From Neospora caninum Liverpool (lineage: Eukaryota; Apicomplexa; Conoidasida; Eucoccidiorida; Sarcocystidae): 64,000 nucleotides of DNA. Shown in pieces: positions 11,438 through 21,400 of this stretch (within the stretch, counting starts at the first letter, position 1; each line of letters starts with the position of its first letter). The notes beneath the pieces are model-generated. The model searched no databases. It was not told the origin of the DNA and saw nothing but the letters and a program-made list of their open reading frames with translations. The stretch is taken from contig NC_018386.1 of the NCBI RefSeq assembly GCF_000208865.1, positions 1,798,001 to 1,862,000 of the forward strand, written 5' to 3'. Made by a program: the position numbers and the translations under genes.

Positions 11438-12953
11438 TGCGGAGACGTTATTGGGAAAAAAGCGATTCGTTCGGTCCCTCGACAAGATATCGCCCTGCCC
11501 CGGGTGGACAGCTCTGAGGAGAGAGCCCCCGCATGAAGCAAATACGGAGCCTACGCTACTGTGGCGACGCCGTCGACGAAAAAGGGGAAACACCCCACGC
11601 AAAAAAGGAAAGTACCATTCGTTTCTGACTCGAGACGCGCGGGAGACCCGGTACACGGAAAAGGAAGAGAGGAAACTTCCACAAAGTGCGCAGGCTCTTC
11701 GTCAGGTTCACCTCGCCAAATGCGTGTCAGATGCACAGGCAGAAACAACCCCGGGCGGTATTCCAGACCACACGCCGCCAGCGATTCTACTCGCTGTGCT
11801 CGCAGCACTCCAGCGTCGCCGTCACCGCTGGATTTTTTGCGCTTTTCATAAATAGCGTTCAGTGTGCCGGGGAAAGCCTCGGAAGTGAGAACGGCCAGAG
11901 AGGGAGATGATTTGAGGGTTCACTCGGCGGGCGATTTGCGTGGTCACACGAGGTCTACACCAGGACTTTTTCATCGCACATTGCGCTGTTCAGGCAGTAG
12001 TTTTGCAGATAGACCCTGTAGTCCAAACACAGTGCCCTTTATTACGGCTTCGACTTGCTCTTCCTGAAAAGCAAGCTTCCCTTGACAGGGGCAAGGGGGG
12101 GGAAAGGTCGCTGGCACCCGACCGCAGATTCACCCGCCCGCTCACAGTGCGCGTAAGGTTCAGAAATCGCTTTCAAATGCAGGGTCCGAAATGCAACCAC
12201 GACACGCGCGTACAGCTAAAAAGACAACGCATTGCCTCTTGTTATCACTAACGAAAAACGCTCTCCAAGCAACACACGACGCGGGGCTGCGCAGAGACTG
12301 ACGAGGGGCTGCTATGGGGCTGTCGATACAGACGACGGCGATTGGAAGTTTCTCGTGGAAAACGACTGAAATTACCACTTGCCGCAGAAAATGCATTCCC
12401 ACGCCTTCTCTTTTCTTTGATTTTCGACAGCGTTCGACTGCGCGGGGGAATCACCGTCTTGGCGGCGCAGGCAAACAGGGCCGTCCGACGTTTAGTACGG
12501 CGCCCTGCAGCTCTGAAATCGGTTCTGCAGAGAGACCGGAGCCGAACCGACACCAAGCATGATTTCTTCTAGCAATAGACAGAGAAAGAAACCTTTAACC
12601 CGTGGTAGAAAGCCGGTATAAAAGCAGTGCAGGAAGGGGTTCCCTCTTTCGAAGATAGAAGGTTTCGGAGCGAGTCACTTCGCGAACGGCCACGCTGTCT
12701 TAAACGCTGCATGCTCTTCCAGCGCACGTGACAGCAGCGCAGAAAAACAAATCGCTGGGAGGACGGTTCTGCGAGTCAATCGACCGTGAATTCGCCTGCC
12801 AGAAGAAAGGGACGAGAGTCGTGACAGACGAAGTAGATTTGCGAAACGCTCGAAAATGTGGTCCGCTCTGCGTTCTCGCCTCCGGCCCCCGCAGGAGGTA
12901 CACGCTTTTCCCTTTATCTGTGTCGAAAACTTTTCCGTCGTTTCTCGTTCTCC
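11438..12953. other. Upstream region of CELF-like gene
   Basis: This holds the 5' flank of the minus-strand CELF-like gene and the 3' flank of the selenocysteine tRNA. The ORFs here are short and show no conserved motif. A TATA-like GGTATAAAAG lies at about 12614 on the plus strand with no supported gene just downstream. Confidence 0.5.
12926..12929 (-). terminator. RNA polymerase III terminator for tRNA-Sec
   Basis: A T4 run on the minus strand lies about 25 nt past the tRNA 3' end. It is the first such run downstream and so the likely Pol III stop. Confidence 0.5.
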
Positions 12954-13040
12954 CGCACCGAAGGAGGAATCGAACCCCTGCGCCGCTAGGCGCCACGTGA
13001 TTTGAAGTCACGCCCAACCACCAGGCCGGCTCATCGATGC
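12954..13040 (-). tRNA. tRNA-Sec (anticodon UCA)
   Basis: The minus strand folds into an 87-nt selenocysteine tRNA. The acceptor stem is 9 bp (GCATCGATG with CTTCGGTGC, one mismatch and one G-U) with discriminator G. The D stem is long. The anticodon arm is a 5-bp CGTGA/TCACG stem with loop CTTCAAA, and the anticodon TCA is at 13003-13005. The extra arm is long (GCGCC/GGCGC around TAGC), and the T arm contains GGTTCGATTCC. Anticodon, extended acceptor and long variable arm together separate it from tRNA-Ser and from suppressor tRNAs. It is charged with serine, converted to selenocysteine, and reads UGA in mRNAs carrying a SECIS element. Weak AT-rich sequence lies 17-32 nt upstream. No CCA is encoded, as usual for nuclear genes. 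Confidence 0.96.
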
Positions 13041-14983
13041 ACAACTCTTCTTGTTCCATAAGTGTGTTAATGAGCGCATTTGTTGGAAGGCCACGCGTTA
13101 TTGACAGCTCGCTTCCTGGAAGTGTTGGAAGAAGCATTTTGTACGCACTGCAGGTTTATGCGCTGTGGACACGCAGGGATCGAGTCTGTGCTCGAACCTA
13201 AGTTTCGTAAAGTGACCAGAATACATCTACCGTGTCGCAGAGGCGGCGCTGAATGCCTCGCCGGCAGATTCCGCAAAAGCTCTAGTCATCAAAGGTGGGA
13301 CGTCTGTGGAATACAGAGAACAATGTGGAGGGGAGGATCGGATGTCCCGAATCTGTCTCTACTAAATAGATAATCCGTTGTCTCCGAGGTCAGCGAGCAC
13401 CGAAGCTGAGGCTCGTCCTGGCCGTTGGGGCTAGCGCAGATACAAGTCAATTTTAACACACTCTCATTGCCGACGAGAGCTGGACCCGTCTTCAAAGCCA
13501 GGAACGGTGAAGCTCTTTGGTGTCACTGAGACCGAAACAAGAGAAAAACAGCGACGGCCTCTCACCAACTCTGTAGGACCAGGCGAAAGCTCACTTCGCA
13601 TGCTAAATTATTAGTAAATATTTCAAATTTTTACGATATTATTTTAGATTTAAAAGTGGACCAACTTCTGCGCCTAGAACATACCCGATGTGGAATAACC
13701 TTAATGTAGTAGAGTATTGAAATCCAACACTTTTAGCTGTCTTAAGCAGTCCAGTGTGGTGGTGGTGGTGTACAGCAGTCATAAAGAACTTGGTTGTGCA
13801 GTAGTCTACACACAAGTTGCCTTGCAAGAGGGCAGAAACCTGCTACTTGCTTGAGCCTAGAGCTAAGTGCGTTGCTCTGGCCAATCTCTGAGAGTCCTGC
13901 GATTTCGCGCTGTAGTGATCCCATGTATTCGGGCTGAACTTGCCCCGTGTGCCAGTGAAAACTCAAAAGGAGCATCTTGCGAGTTCACAAGGTGAACAGG
14001 GTTCGAGCTGTCTGTTTTGGCAAAATCACTCGATGTCTCGCGCTAAAGGAAAGAACTCTCAAGGTGAATGTTCGTTTGAATGGAAGCACTTGTTTGAGGG
14101 GCGGCAGAGCGATATTTCGCATCTCCATGAGCGCATCCCGAGAAAACGCCTCAGTATGGACGAGAGAGATATTCGTATCCTCTATTGGCACTGCACATTG
14201 CATCCATTTGAGTATCTCACTGCGCACGCTATAGCAGTCGTAGCCGAACGCTACCCGTTAAAATGAATGCGGAAGGCGTCTCTAAAAGGCGCTTAGTTAC
14301 CCGGTACTGGAGACGGTCTGCAAACCAGCAACCAGAACGCGGATGATGATGTCTGTTGCAGAAGGCGGCGAGGATGCATACTTGATGGCTCCGTGGTCAG
14401 AGATTGCAACGTGATCTCGGAGTCTCAAATACGCTCGGCTCTACCTCAGCCGACAATGTGTGGATACCGCGGTCGCCGCAGCCAAGTCAATGAACGATTT
14501 AGCAACGGTACTTTTACGGAGCGGCGACAAAGGTAGACGCGAAAGCCAGCAAAATGCCTGCTGGCCGAGCACATCCTCAGGCAAAGGCATAGCAGAGTAC
14601 ACCCTTCGGCTGTCCCGCTCTTCCCATGCGAATGCAAATTTCCGTCCAGCTACACAGGATCCACGGGACCCCCGCTGTATTACGTGTAGGCTTAATTGCC
14701 TTTGGACGCCCAGTGGTCACTCGACTTTTCCTTGCCCAGCCCTTCCCGCTCTCTCCGGTCTCCCCCGCGTTGGATATCAGTCCACTACGGCGAACAAGTT
14801 GCAGCAACACATCCAATAGCCGTAGGAACTTTACGAGGCATCAATGATGCCATTGCCCATACAGCTGTGTGTGAGTTTGCAGCACGGGTTTCTTCTTGAG
14901 CACCAACACCACGCCCGTCAGCGGCGCATCACTCCAACTCTCGTCCTGTTCTTAGTGAAAAGATGACTGCAATGTGACTCCAC
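13041..14983. other. Gene-free spacer with an AT-rich island
   Basis: I see no supported gene. About 13600-13760 is strikingly AT-rich for this GC-rich region, with runs such as TTAGTAAATATTTCAAATTT. The remainder has balanced composition and only short ORFs. Confidence 0.5.
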
Positions 14984-15559
14984 TCAAGTGCGTTCTGCCT
15001 TCGTCGTCGCTTCAGCTACGGCGCTGGCCCACGCATCCTCCCAAGCCTTCTCGGCGTCGATGAGTTGTTGCCACTCCTCCATTGCTGCCTCAAAGAAGGC
15101 TTGCTCGGCCGCTTCATTCGAGTCTTGCTCCGACGACGTTTCCGCTTCATTCGAGTCTTGCTCCGACGACGTTTCTGCTCCATTCGAGTCTTGCTCCGAC
15201 GACGTTTCCGCTCCCTTCGAGTCTTGCTCCGACGACGTTTCCGCTCCCTTCGAGTCTTGCTCCGACGACGTTTCCGCTCCCTTCGAGTCTTGCTCCGACG
15301 ACGTTTCCGCTTCCTTCGAGCCTTGCTCCGACGACTTTTCTGCTCCATCAGTTGCTGGCGAACTCTCAACTGGCGCCGCTCCTGTGTTGGGCGGTCCTAG
15401 GGCTTCTACAGGGGAAACAGACTTGCTCGCAAAACCCATCTCGAAAGGATACCAGACTAGGCACACAAAGCAGAGTGCGAAAGCCACAGACCAACTGTAC
15501 CCGGGCAATCCTCCCCTCATGCTTCTAGGACTGCGAATTACAATCATCGTGCCACTCAA
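14984..15559 (-). CDS. Secreted or anchored acidic protein with 11-residue tandem repeats
   Basis: A single-exon frame of 191 aa. An N-terminal hydrophobic segment at about residues 22-38, after an Arg-containing leader, reads as a signal peptide or signal anchor. Residues 73-150 are seven copies of an 11-residue unit close to TSSEQDSKGAE, varying at the Lys/Asn and Gly/Glu positions. The C-terminus is Glu/Ala-rich and probably helical. It has no recognisable family. Repeats like these are common in exported and surface antigens of coccidia, but function is unknown. The opposite strand is also open here for 199 aa (14988-15587). I prefer the minus strand because its hydrophobic leader is stronger and its repeat is hydrophilic and acidic. 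No RRLxE-type export motif is present. Confidence 0.55.
   Translation of the reverse strand: MSGTMIVIRSPRSMRGGLPGYSWSVAFALCFVCLVWYPFEMGFASKSVSPVEALGPPNTGAAPVESSPATDGAEKSSEQGSKEAETSSEQDSKGAETSSEQDSKGAETSSEQDSKGAETSSEQDSNGAETSSEQDSNEAETSSEQDSNEAAEQAFFEAAMEEWQQLIDAEKAWEDAWASAVAEATTKAERT
15111..15341 (-). repeat. Seven tandem copies of a 33-bp unit
   Basis: Copies start at 15111, 15144, 15177, 15210, 15243, 15276 and 15309 on the plus strand. Each contains TCGAGYCTTGCTCCGACGAC. Because 33 is a multiple of three and the unit has no stop in several frames, the array keeps frames open on both strands. The centre copies are nearly identical, which suggests recent expansion. Confidence 0.95.
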
Positions 15560-18474
15560 GCGACGAACGTGGACAACAGGGAACTGAAAAAGTCGGAAGG
15601 TCCCAAATCCCTCCCCACAAACGCGAATTTCTTCACTCAGTGATGCTTCAACCAGTACTTTATCAAACGCATATCTGTGAACAGGAGCGTTGTTATGGAT
15701 TGCCCATCACGGAAGCTTTCATGATGCGGGCAACCGCAACGAGACATGAAGGGAGGAGGTGTCTTTCAAGGAACGCATGCAAAGAACCCCGGTGACAAAC
15801 GAAGCGTCTAACGGGTTTTGCGACGCGCCTCCGGACCCGCTTCCTCCGGCAGGCTACAGGGGTTACTCGGGGATGGAGTGTTCCCGAGTTCATGGCGGGG
15901 GATGTCCCTTTAAAGATTACAAAAATCACTTACAAGCACAACCCATTCACTTCGAGGATGTGATTCTATAGGCCTTCATGTTTCGGTGTAGAACAGTGCT
16001 GTATTCTTCGGGGCCGGTATTGACCAGAAGACTGCCGCAACACGAATCCAACACCGACGAAAATTGAAATAGGTGGGAGTTGAAATACACTTTTAGGGCC
16101 GGAAAAGCGGTTGCGACTTGACACCGAACATGGCTTCATTAGGTCCGTAGCAGTTGTTGAACCAAGGTGTTCAGACGGTCACAGACAAACTGATGGGGAC
16201 CAATCGGTATCTGAACGGAGCAGATGTCGGTCAGAAGCCATACCCCCTTTTTTCACAAAAGGATTCCCGTGCCTCAATTTGCCCTTCTAACAGCAAACGT
16301 GGACTCGTGTCTGATACAAAGTGCCCCACAGCTGCACTGCCAAGTTGCAGATTCTGAAGAGGATTCAAAGGTGACCGGGTCTCAATGGAAGCTGAGGTTG
16401 TTAATGAAGCCAGCTGTCGGTGTGCGGCCGCCAAGTCTGATTATCTGCGGTCACTTTGTATCTACAGGTATGCCCTCCGGTTTGCATATAACTCTGGCTG
16501 CACTGTGCTTGAAATCTGTGTGAAGTTCCCACCGCTACGGCAGGTCCCGTATGTCTCAAGCGTCAGCTGGATCAATTACTGCTTGCTTGGGATAATGGTG
16601 CGAGGAGGCGCGTTGAAGCGTCACCGTCGAGTCACCGTGTGACCCCTTTCGAGAAACAGGGCACCACTCGATCATCAGTGAGGACAAGCTTGCACTTGGA
16701 CGACGAGTTGTGAGCAGACGCCGTCTCCCACTGCACGAGAGAAGAGTCATCTGTCATCTCTGGTGCCATTGACTTGTCAGGAAAGGGGCCTCCAGATGCT
16801 CCAGAGAAGATGGCCTGCTCCGATTCTGTGAAGTTGTTAGGTTCGTTTGTCGCTGAGCGAAACCCTGACCTGGTTTTGGGACTCCCCTACCCCCCTGTGC
16901 CAGGAGCATTTCCTCGGAAAAAAGTCTCCTCGAAGCCATCAAGGTCACGTTCTGTGGCAGGGCCGAAGCCTACCCGGCGGGAACGACGGGAATATGACAT
17001 GCTAGCTCTACGAGTAGTACGTGCCTCGAAAAAAACGAGTATAGCTCTGCTTTTGAGGCCGTAGCATGTGCAAGATCCGGAGGCCGTTCGTCGGTACTCC
17101 GTTCCAGCACTGTTCCGACCGGGCTCATACCCATGACCCAGCTGAGAAGTTGTTAACTATGGCTCGAGGATCCCCATGAAGTCGTCCGTATCACCAATAC
17201 CTATTTGCAGTCTTTCTGTTTTAGTGTGAGGGCTCTGTGGGTCACTGAGTCTCGACGGCGGTCTCGTAGAGCGCCTTCGGGTAACATCGGCTTCCCGTGA
17301 TAGCATTCCGTGAGCGACATTATACGCATTCCTCTGTCGACTTGGAACAGTGGATGTTCGCAGGGACGGCAATGCGTTGTATGCACTCCATTTGAACATT
17401 TGCCCAACCATCGACCATCGTAAAAGTGCACTGAACTGCTCGGCATCGCTGCATCCGCCTCGCCAACTGCCATCTCCCCGGACGTCGATGCGTATTCGTG
17501 CATGCGCAAACGCCAGAGCCAGATTTACACTTTACTGCGTCGCGGTCAAGCAGCTCAAACCTATTATCACCTTTCCGCCCACTTTCAAACATGTACAACT
17601 GCTATTATGTAAACGTTGTGGCGCTTCAAAACAATCTTAAAAGTAGGACGGATAGTACTGGCCGGGCGGGGGACTGGAGTGACTCTCTGCAGTCTGCATG
17701 CGCGGCGTTTCGTTGCCTGTTTTCAACAACGCTAGTCCATGGCGCTTTTTTGTGTCCTCTTCGTGTGGCCTGCCTAGTAAGCCTGGCTGTTTTCTGGAAT
17801 ATTGTCGGAGGAACGATCGAACCATTCCTCTTCCAGAGTCTCTGTGTGGCCGTACCCATTTTCAAGCTGAGCGACTGGGAGGAGGCAGACAGTACGCGGT
17901 CCCTGGCTATGTATTTTTGGCAGCAGTTTTTCATCCACAAAAGGCAACCTAGAGTGACAGAGGCGTTTTTCGAGGGCGTGACGCCTGGTAGAGCATCCAG
18001 AAAGGCATGCTTGGCATCTCGCCATCTCGGAGTCGTGCGTGTTGGCCGGACGACTTGGCCGTTGCTGGAGGCGGTTTTTTGCCGACACCGTTTTGTTCCG
18101 TCTCCGCAAGAAGGTCTCTGTCACCCGCCTTCGTGTTGCACGTTACCGGCAGCTCCAGGCCGGGGCAAGTTTCAGATGTTCGCAGCCTCTCGGTTTGTCA
18201 TGCGCTGTGCCGCGACTTCCCGTAGTGCAGGCAGGGTGTACGAACACCGTGTGTGACCCTTTTCGGGGTCCATCTAGCCGTTCTGCCAGATGTGCTTTGC
18301 TAAGATTCTCGGCTTTTCTGGCGAATTTTTTCGTCTAAGATTTCCGTTTCGAAATTCGGAGTTCTCAAGCGTTACCTTCAGCGACTCACTCATGTCCTTC
18401 TCACACGCATCGAGGGACGGAAACCTTGGCTAGGCCCTAGGACCAGTTGGTAAAAATCTCCGGAACCTCCATCC
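15560..18474. other. Upstream region of the TAPT1-family gene
   Basis: There is no supported gene between the divergent repeat-protein and TAPT1-family genes. A plus-strand frame at 17498-18256 (252 codons) is open but has no recognisable domain. It may be 5' UTR or chance. Confidence 0.45.
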
Positions 18475-21400
18475 ATGGCGCCTGAACCGCCGTCAGAGTT
18501 TCCACCGAGGAGAGCCGCCACGGCGGAGACGGATGTTTCTGGCGAGGCCAGGCGAACCTTTCCGAAAAACCGTTCTCCGGATCGAAGTCGTGAATGCTCT
18601 CCAGGCCGGGAATCCGGGGAGTCTGTTCCTCCACATGTGGCTGCGAGCAGGATGCCCAGTCCTGCGCTCGGCGAAGAACATCCAGAGCCTTCGACGGCCT
18701 CTGTACCGCACCACGAAAGAGTAAAGGAAGAGCACGACAATTCCCCGCTTCCAACGGGAGAACGCCTCTGCGCTTCTCAACTCTATTCGATCCACGGCCC
18801 CTGTGTTCGCCATGGGGAAGGCGAAACGTCTGACGGCGAGAAGGGTTTTTCTCGCTCTGGGGTGGCGCCTTCTGCGCTCGCCCCGTACAATTCTTTGGTC
18901 GATGAAATTTTGTGTCGGGACGTCGCCTCGAGTCCAGGTGAAGACGACACGGACTCCGTGTACTCTTACTACTCTGCGCCCGACGCGTCTTCCTGTTGGC
19001 GCCGCCTTTCAGTTGAAGATCTCGTCTCGGACAGCGAAGAGCTTCCTTTCCTGCTGTCGAGAGACTCGCGACACTGGCATGCCACTGCGCGCGGGCTGCA
19101 AAGCAGCGACTGCGTCGCCAGCCCCCAGTGTCTGTCCAGCGGACCGTCGCCGAGCACAGGGAATGCAGGTTTGCCTCTCCCGCCCGAGCGTCCACGCGGC
19201 AGCCCGAGTTCCCGCCGCATTCGCCACGCAGCCAGCGGGCACGCCTTTCCACAAAGCGCAGCCGGCTGGAGTTTCGACCGTTCCCCGCCAACTCGGGTTC
19301 TTCCCCAAGACGCTGCTCCCGTCCACTCTCTGGGAGATTCTCCCGACAGGAAACCCCTGCGCAGCCCCGTAGAGGCCTGGAACTGCCTCGGAGCCAAGGC
19401 CACGTGCGAGGCGCAGGAACGCGCAGGCGCGGCAGGAGATCTTGGGGCGCCGGACCCGACGGGCGGAGAAACTGCGCGTTTTTGTGCGGACCTCCCGGCA
19501 CGGCAGCAGACGCGCACCCTCGATCCCCAAGGAGCTTCTTTCTTCCACGTTTCTGAAGAGGTCGACGGTCTCCGCGGGGACGAGGGGCGTGACAACGGAA
19601 TTCCACAGGGACCAGGCCTCACCGGGCACGGGCCGTGTGACGGGTACTTCCCTGAGCGCGACTCGCCGGCTCGGCTTTTCTCTCTGGGTCGTCCAGCCCT
19701 CGCTTCCTTCTCGTCGAGGCACTGGAATCGCGGCGACAAAGCGCCCCGGTATTTCCGCAAGCAAACCTTCACGGGGAGGCGGGTTCGGCGCCCGCACTCG
19801 TTCTCGCCTTCTCTGAGGCGGGGCTGCTCGGTCTCCCTGTCGCCCTCCCCCCCGGCCGCTCGCCCGGGCGCCTCTCCTACGAGCTGCCGTCTCGCTCCAG
19901 TTCCAGAGAGCGACACGCAACCTTTCCCGGAGTCTCCGCCTGGAGAGGTGTTTCGCTTTGGTCCTCCGGAGTCTCTTCGTTGGCGAGCAGCACACGCGGC
20001 GTCCCCTTCCCCAGGAGGCGCGCCTCCGCCCTACCCTGAAGATGCCAACTCCTCGCTCGGGCTCAGATGCCGACATGGGCGCCCGGGAAGCTTTGCCGTT
20101 CACCCGTCGCTGGGTTCTCTCGCGTCGGCGTCCACGCACTCTCTGTTTCCTCTTCTCTCCAGCGCACCTTCGGCCGCGCCTTTTCGTCGCATCGGAGGAC
20201 CGCATGCCCCGCCCGTCTCGCCAGCCCCGAGCAAAAACGCAGGCCTGGCGAACGTCTCAGAAAACGCTACGCCCGAACCACCTGAGGCTGTGGAAGCCGC
20301 GGAGGCGCCGGAGTTTTTGCCCGCGTCTGGCGTCTCACCCAGCTCCGCGGCGGTCTTCAGAGGTCCACCTCCTCCACCTGTTTCTCCGCCGCAAGCGTCG
20401 AGAGCGGGGAACTCGCCGCGTCCGTGCGATGCTGCCTTCTGTCCCTTTCGCAGCGCTTCCGCCGTCTACGCGCACTACACGGGCAGACGGTCTCGCCGAC
20501 CTTTTCCGTCGCGGATGGTGTCTCTGGATGCGCCGTCGGGGCTCCCTGCGCCGAGTCCAGAAAACGCTTTCGGGCTTCGCCGGGAGAGGAACGAAGAGCC
20601 CGCCGAAGCAGTCCACGACCGGGAAAGGGGAAACTGGCTTTCTGACGGAGACGTCCGAGACGTTCCAAACGGGGCTGCGCGGGATCAGACGGTTCCTGAT
20701 CCCCGGCGGGAAGGAGCGTTGGAGACAGATCGCGGGGACGCGTCTCGTGTCACTCCCGCAGAGCCCGCCACGCTTGCCAGCCTACAGTCCGGCGAACAGG
20801 CAAGCGCGGCAAGACCGCGCCTGGACCTCCCGACCCCTCCAAAGGGATGTGCCGGACCGAGAGGGCCCAGTGGCGCTGGAGGCGTGTGCCCCGCTCCGAG
20901 GGTGCATGCGTTGAACCAAGTTGACGCGGAGACAGACAGGCATCTGGTAGGTCGACTCAGTCACATCCACGCGGGCTGTCTCCAGGTCCAGCGGGAGTGT
21001 GCGAGGCCCTCCGAAAGGGATAGACTGTCTCTTGCTGGCTCGCCTGTTCGTGAACCCCCGGAGGGTGATTCCGCAGAGGGCGGCTCTTTCTCGGCTTCCA
21101 GGTGGCGCGTCGCGGAAGGACACGCGCAGCCTCGCCCGGGTGCCCCAGAGTGCAGGAGTCAGGGTGAGGGTGAGGCTGGGACTCCCGAAGGATGCGCGGC
21201 CTTCAGCGGCGCCTCGTCCTCGGCCCAGAACACCCGTCGGCAGGACGAACGCGGCAGCCGGTTCGTTTCCCCGCTGTCCCCCTCTGCGCTCGAGGGGCCG
21301 TCGCGCCCCGTTCCAGGCAAACGCGATTTCATGGACCTTCTCTCTTCCCTGTCTTCCGTCGGCACCGACGCGTTCCTGTCTCCGGAGCGTCTCCGCACGC

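Noticed and set aside
13639..13827. Minus-strand ORF with a run of five His
   Set aside because: The His run comes from a short GTG repeat next to the AT-rich island; there is no other sign of coding.
14988..15587. Plus-strand 199-codon frame across the 33-bp repeat
   Set aside because: Repeats without stops keep both strands open; the minus-strand frame has a better hydrophobic leader. It is kept as an open question in the findings.
12100..15600. A selenoprotein gene next to the Sec tRNA
   Set aside because: No in-frame UGA with a recognisable selenoprotein motif or SECIS-like hairpin was found near it.
17498..18256. Plus-strand 252-codon frame upstream of the TAPT1-family gene
   Set aside because: It has no recognisable domain or splice link to the gene; more likely 5' UTR or chance.
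18437..20205. Long minus-strand frames (389 and 398 codons) opposite TAPT1 exon 1
   Set aside because: They are Arg-rich shadows of a GC-rich coding exon, with no conserved motif, and they overlap the well-supported plus-strand gene.
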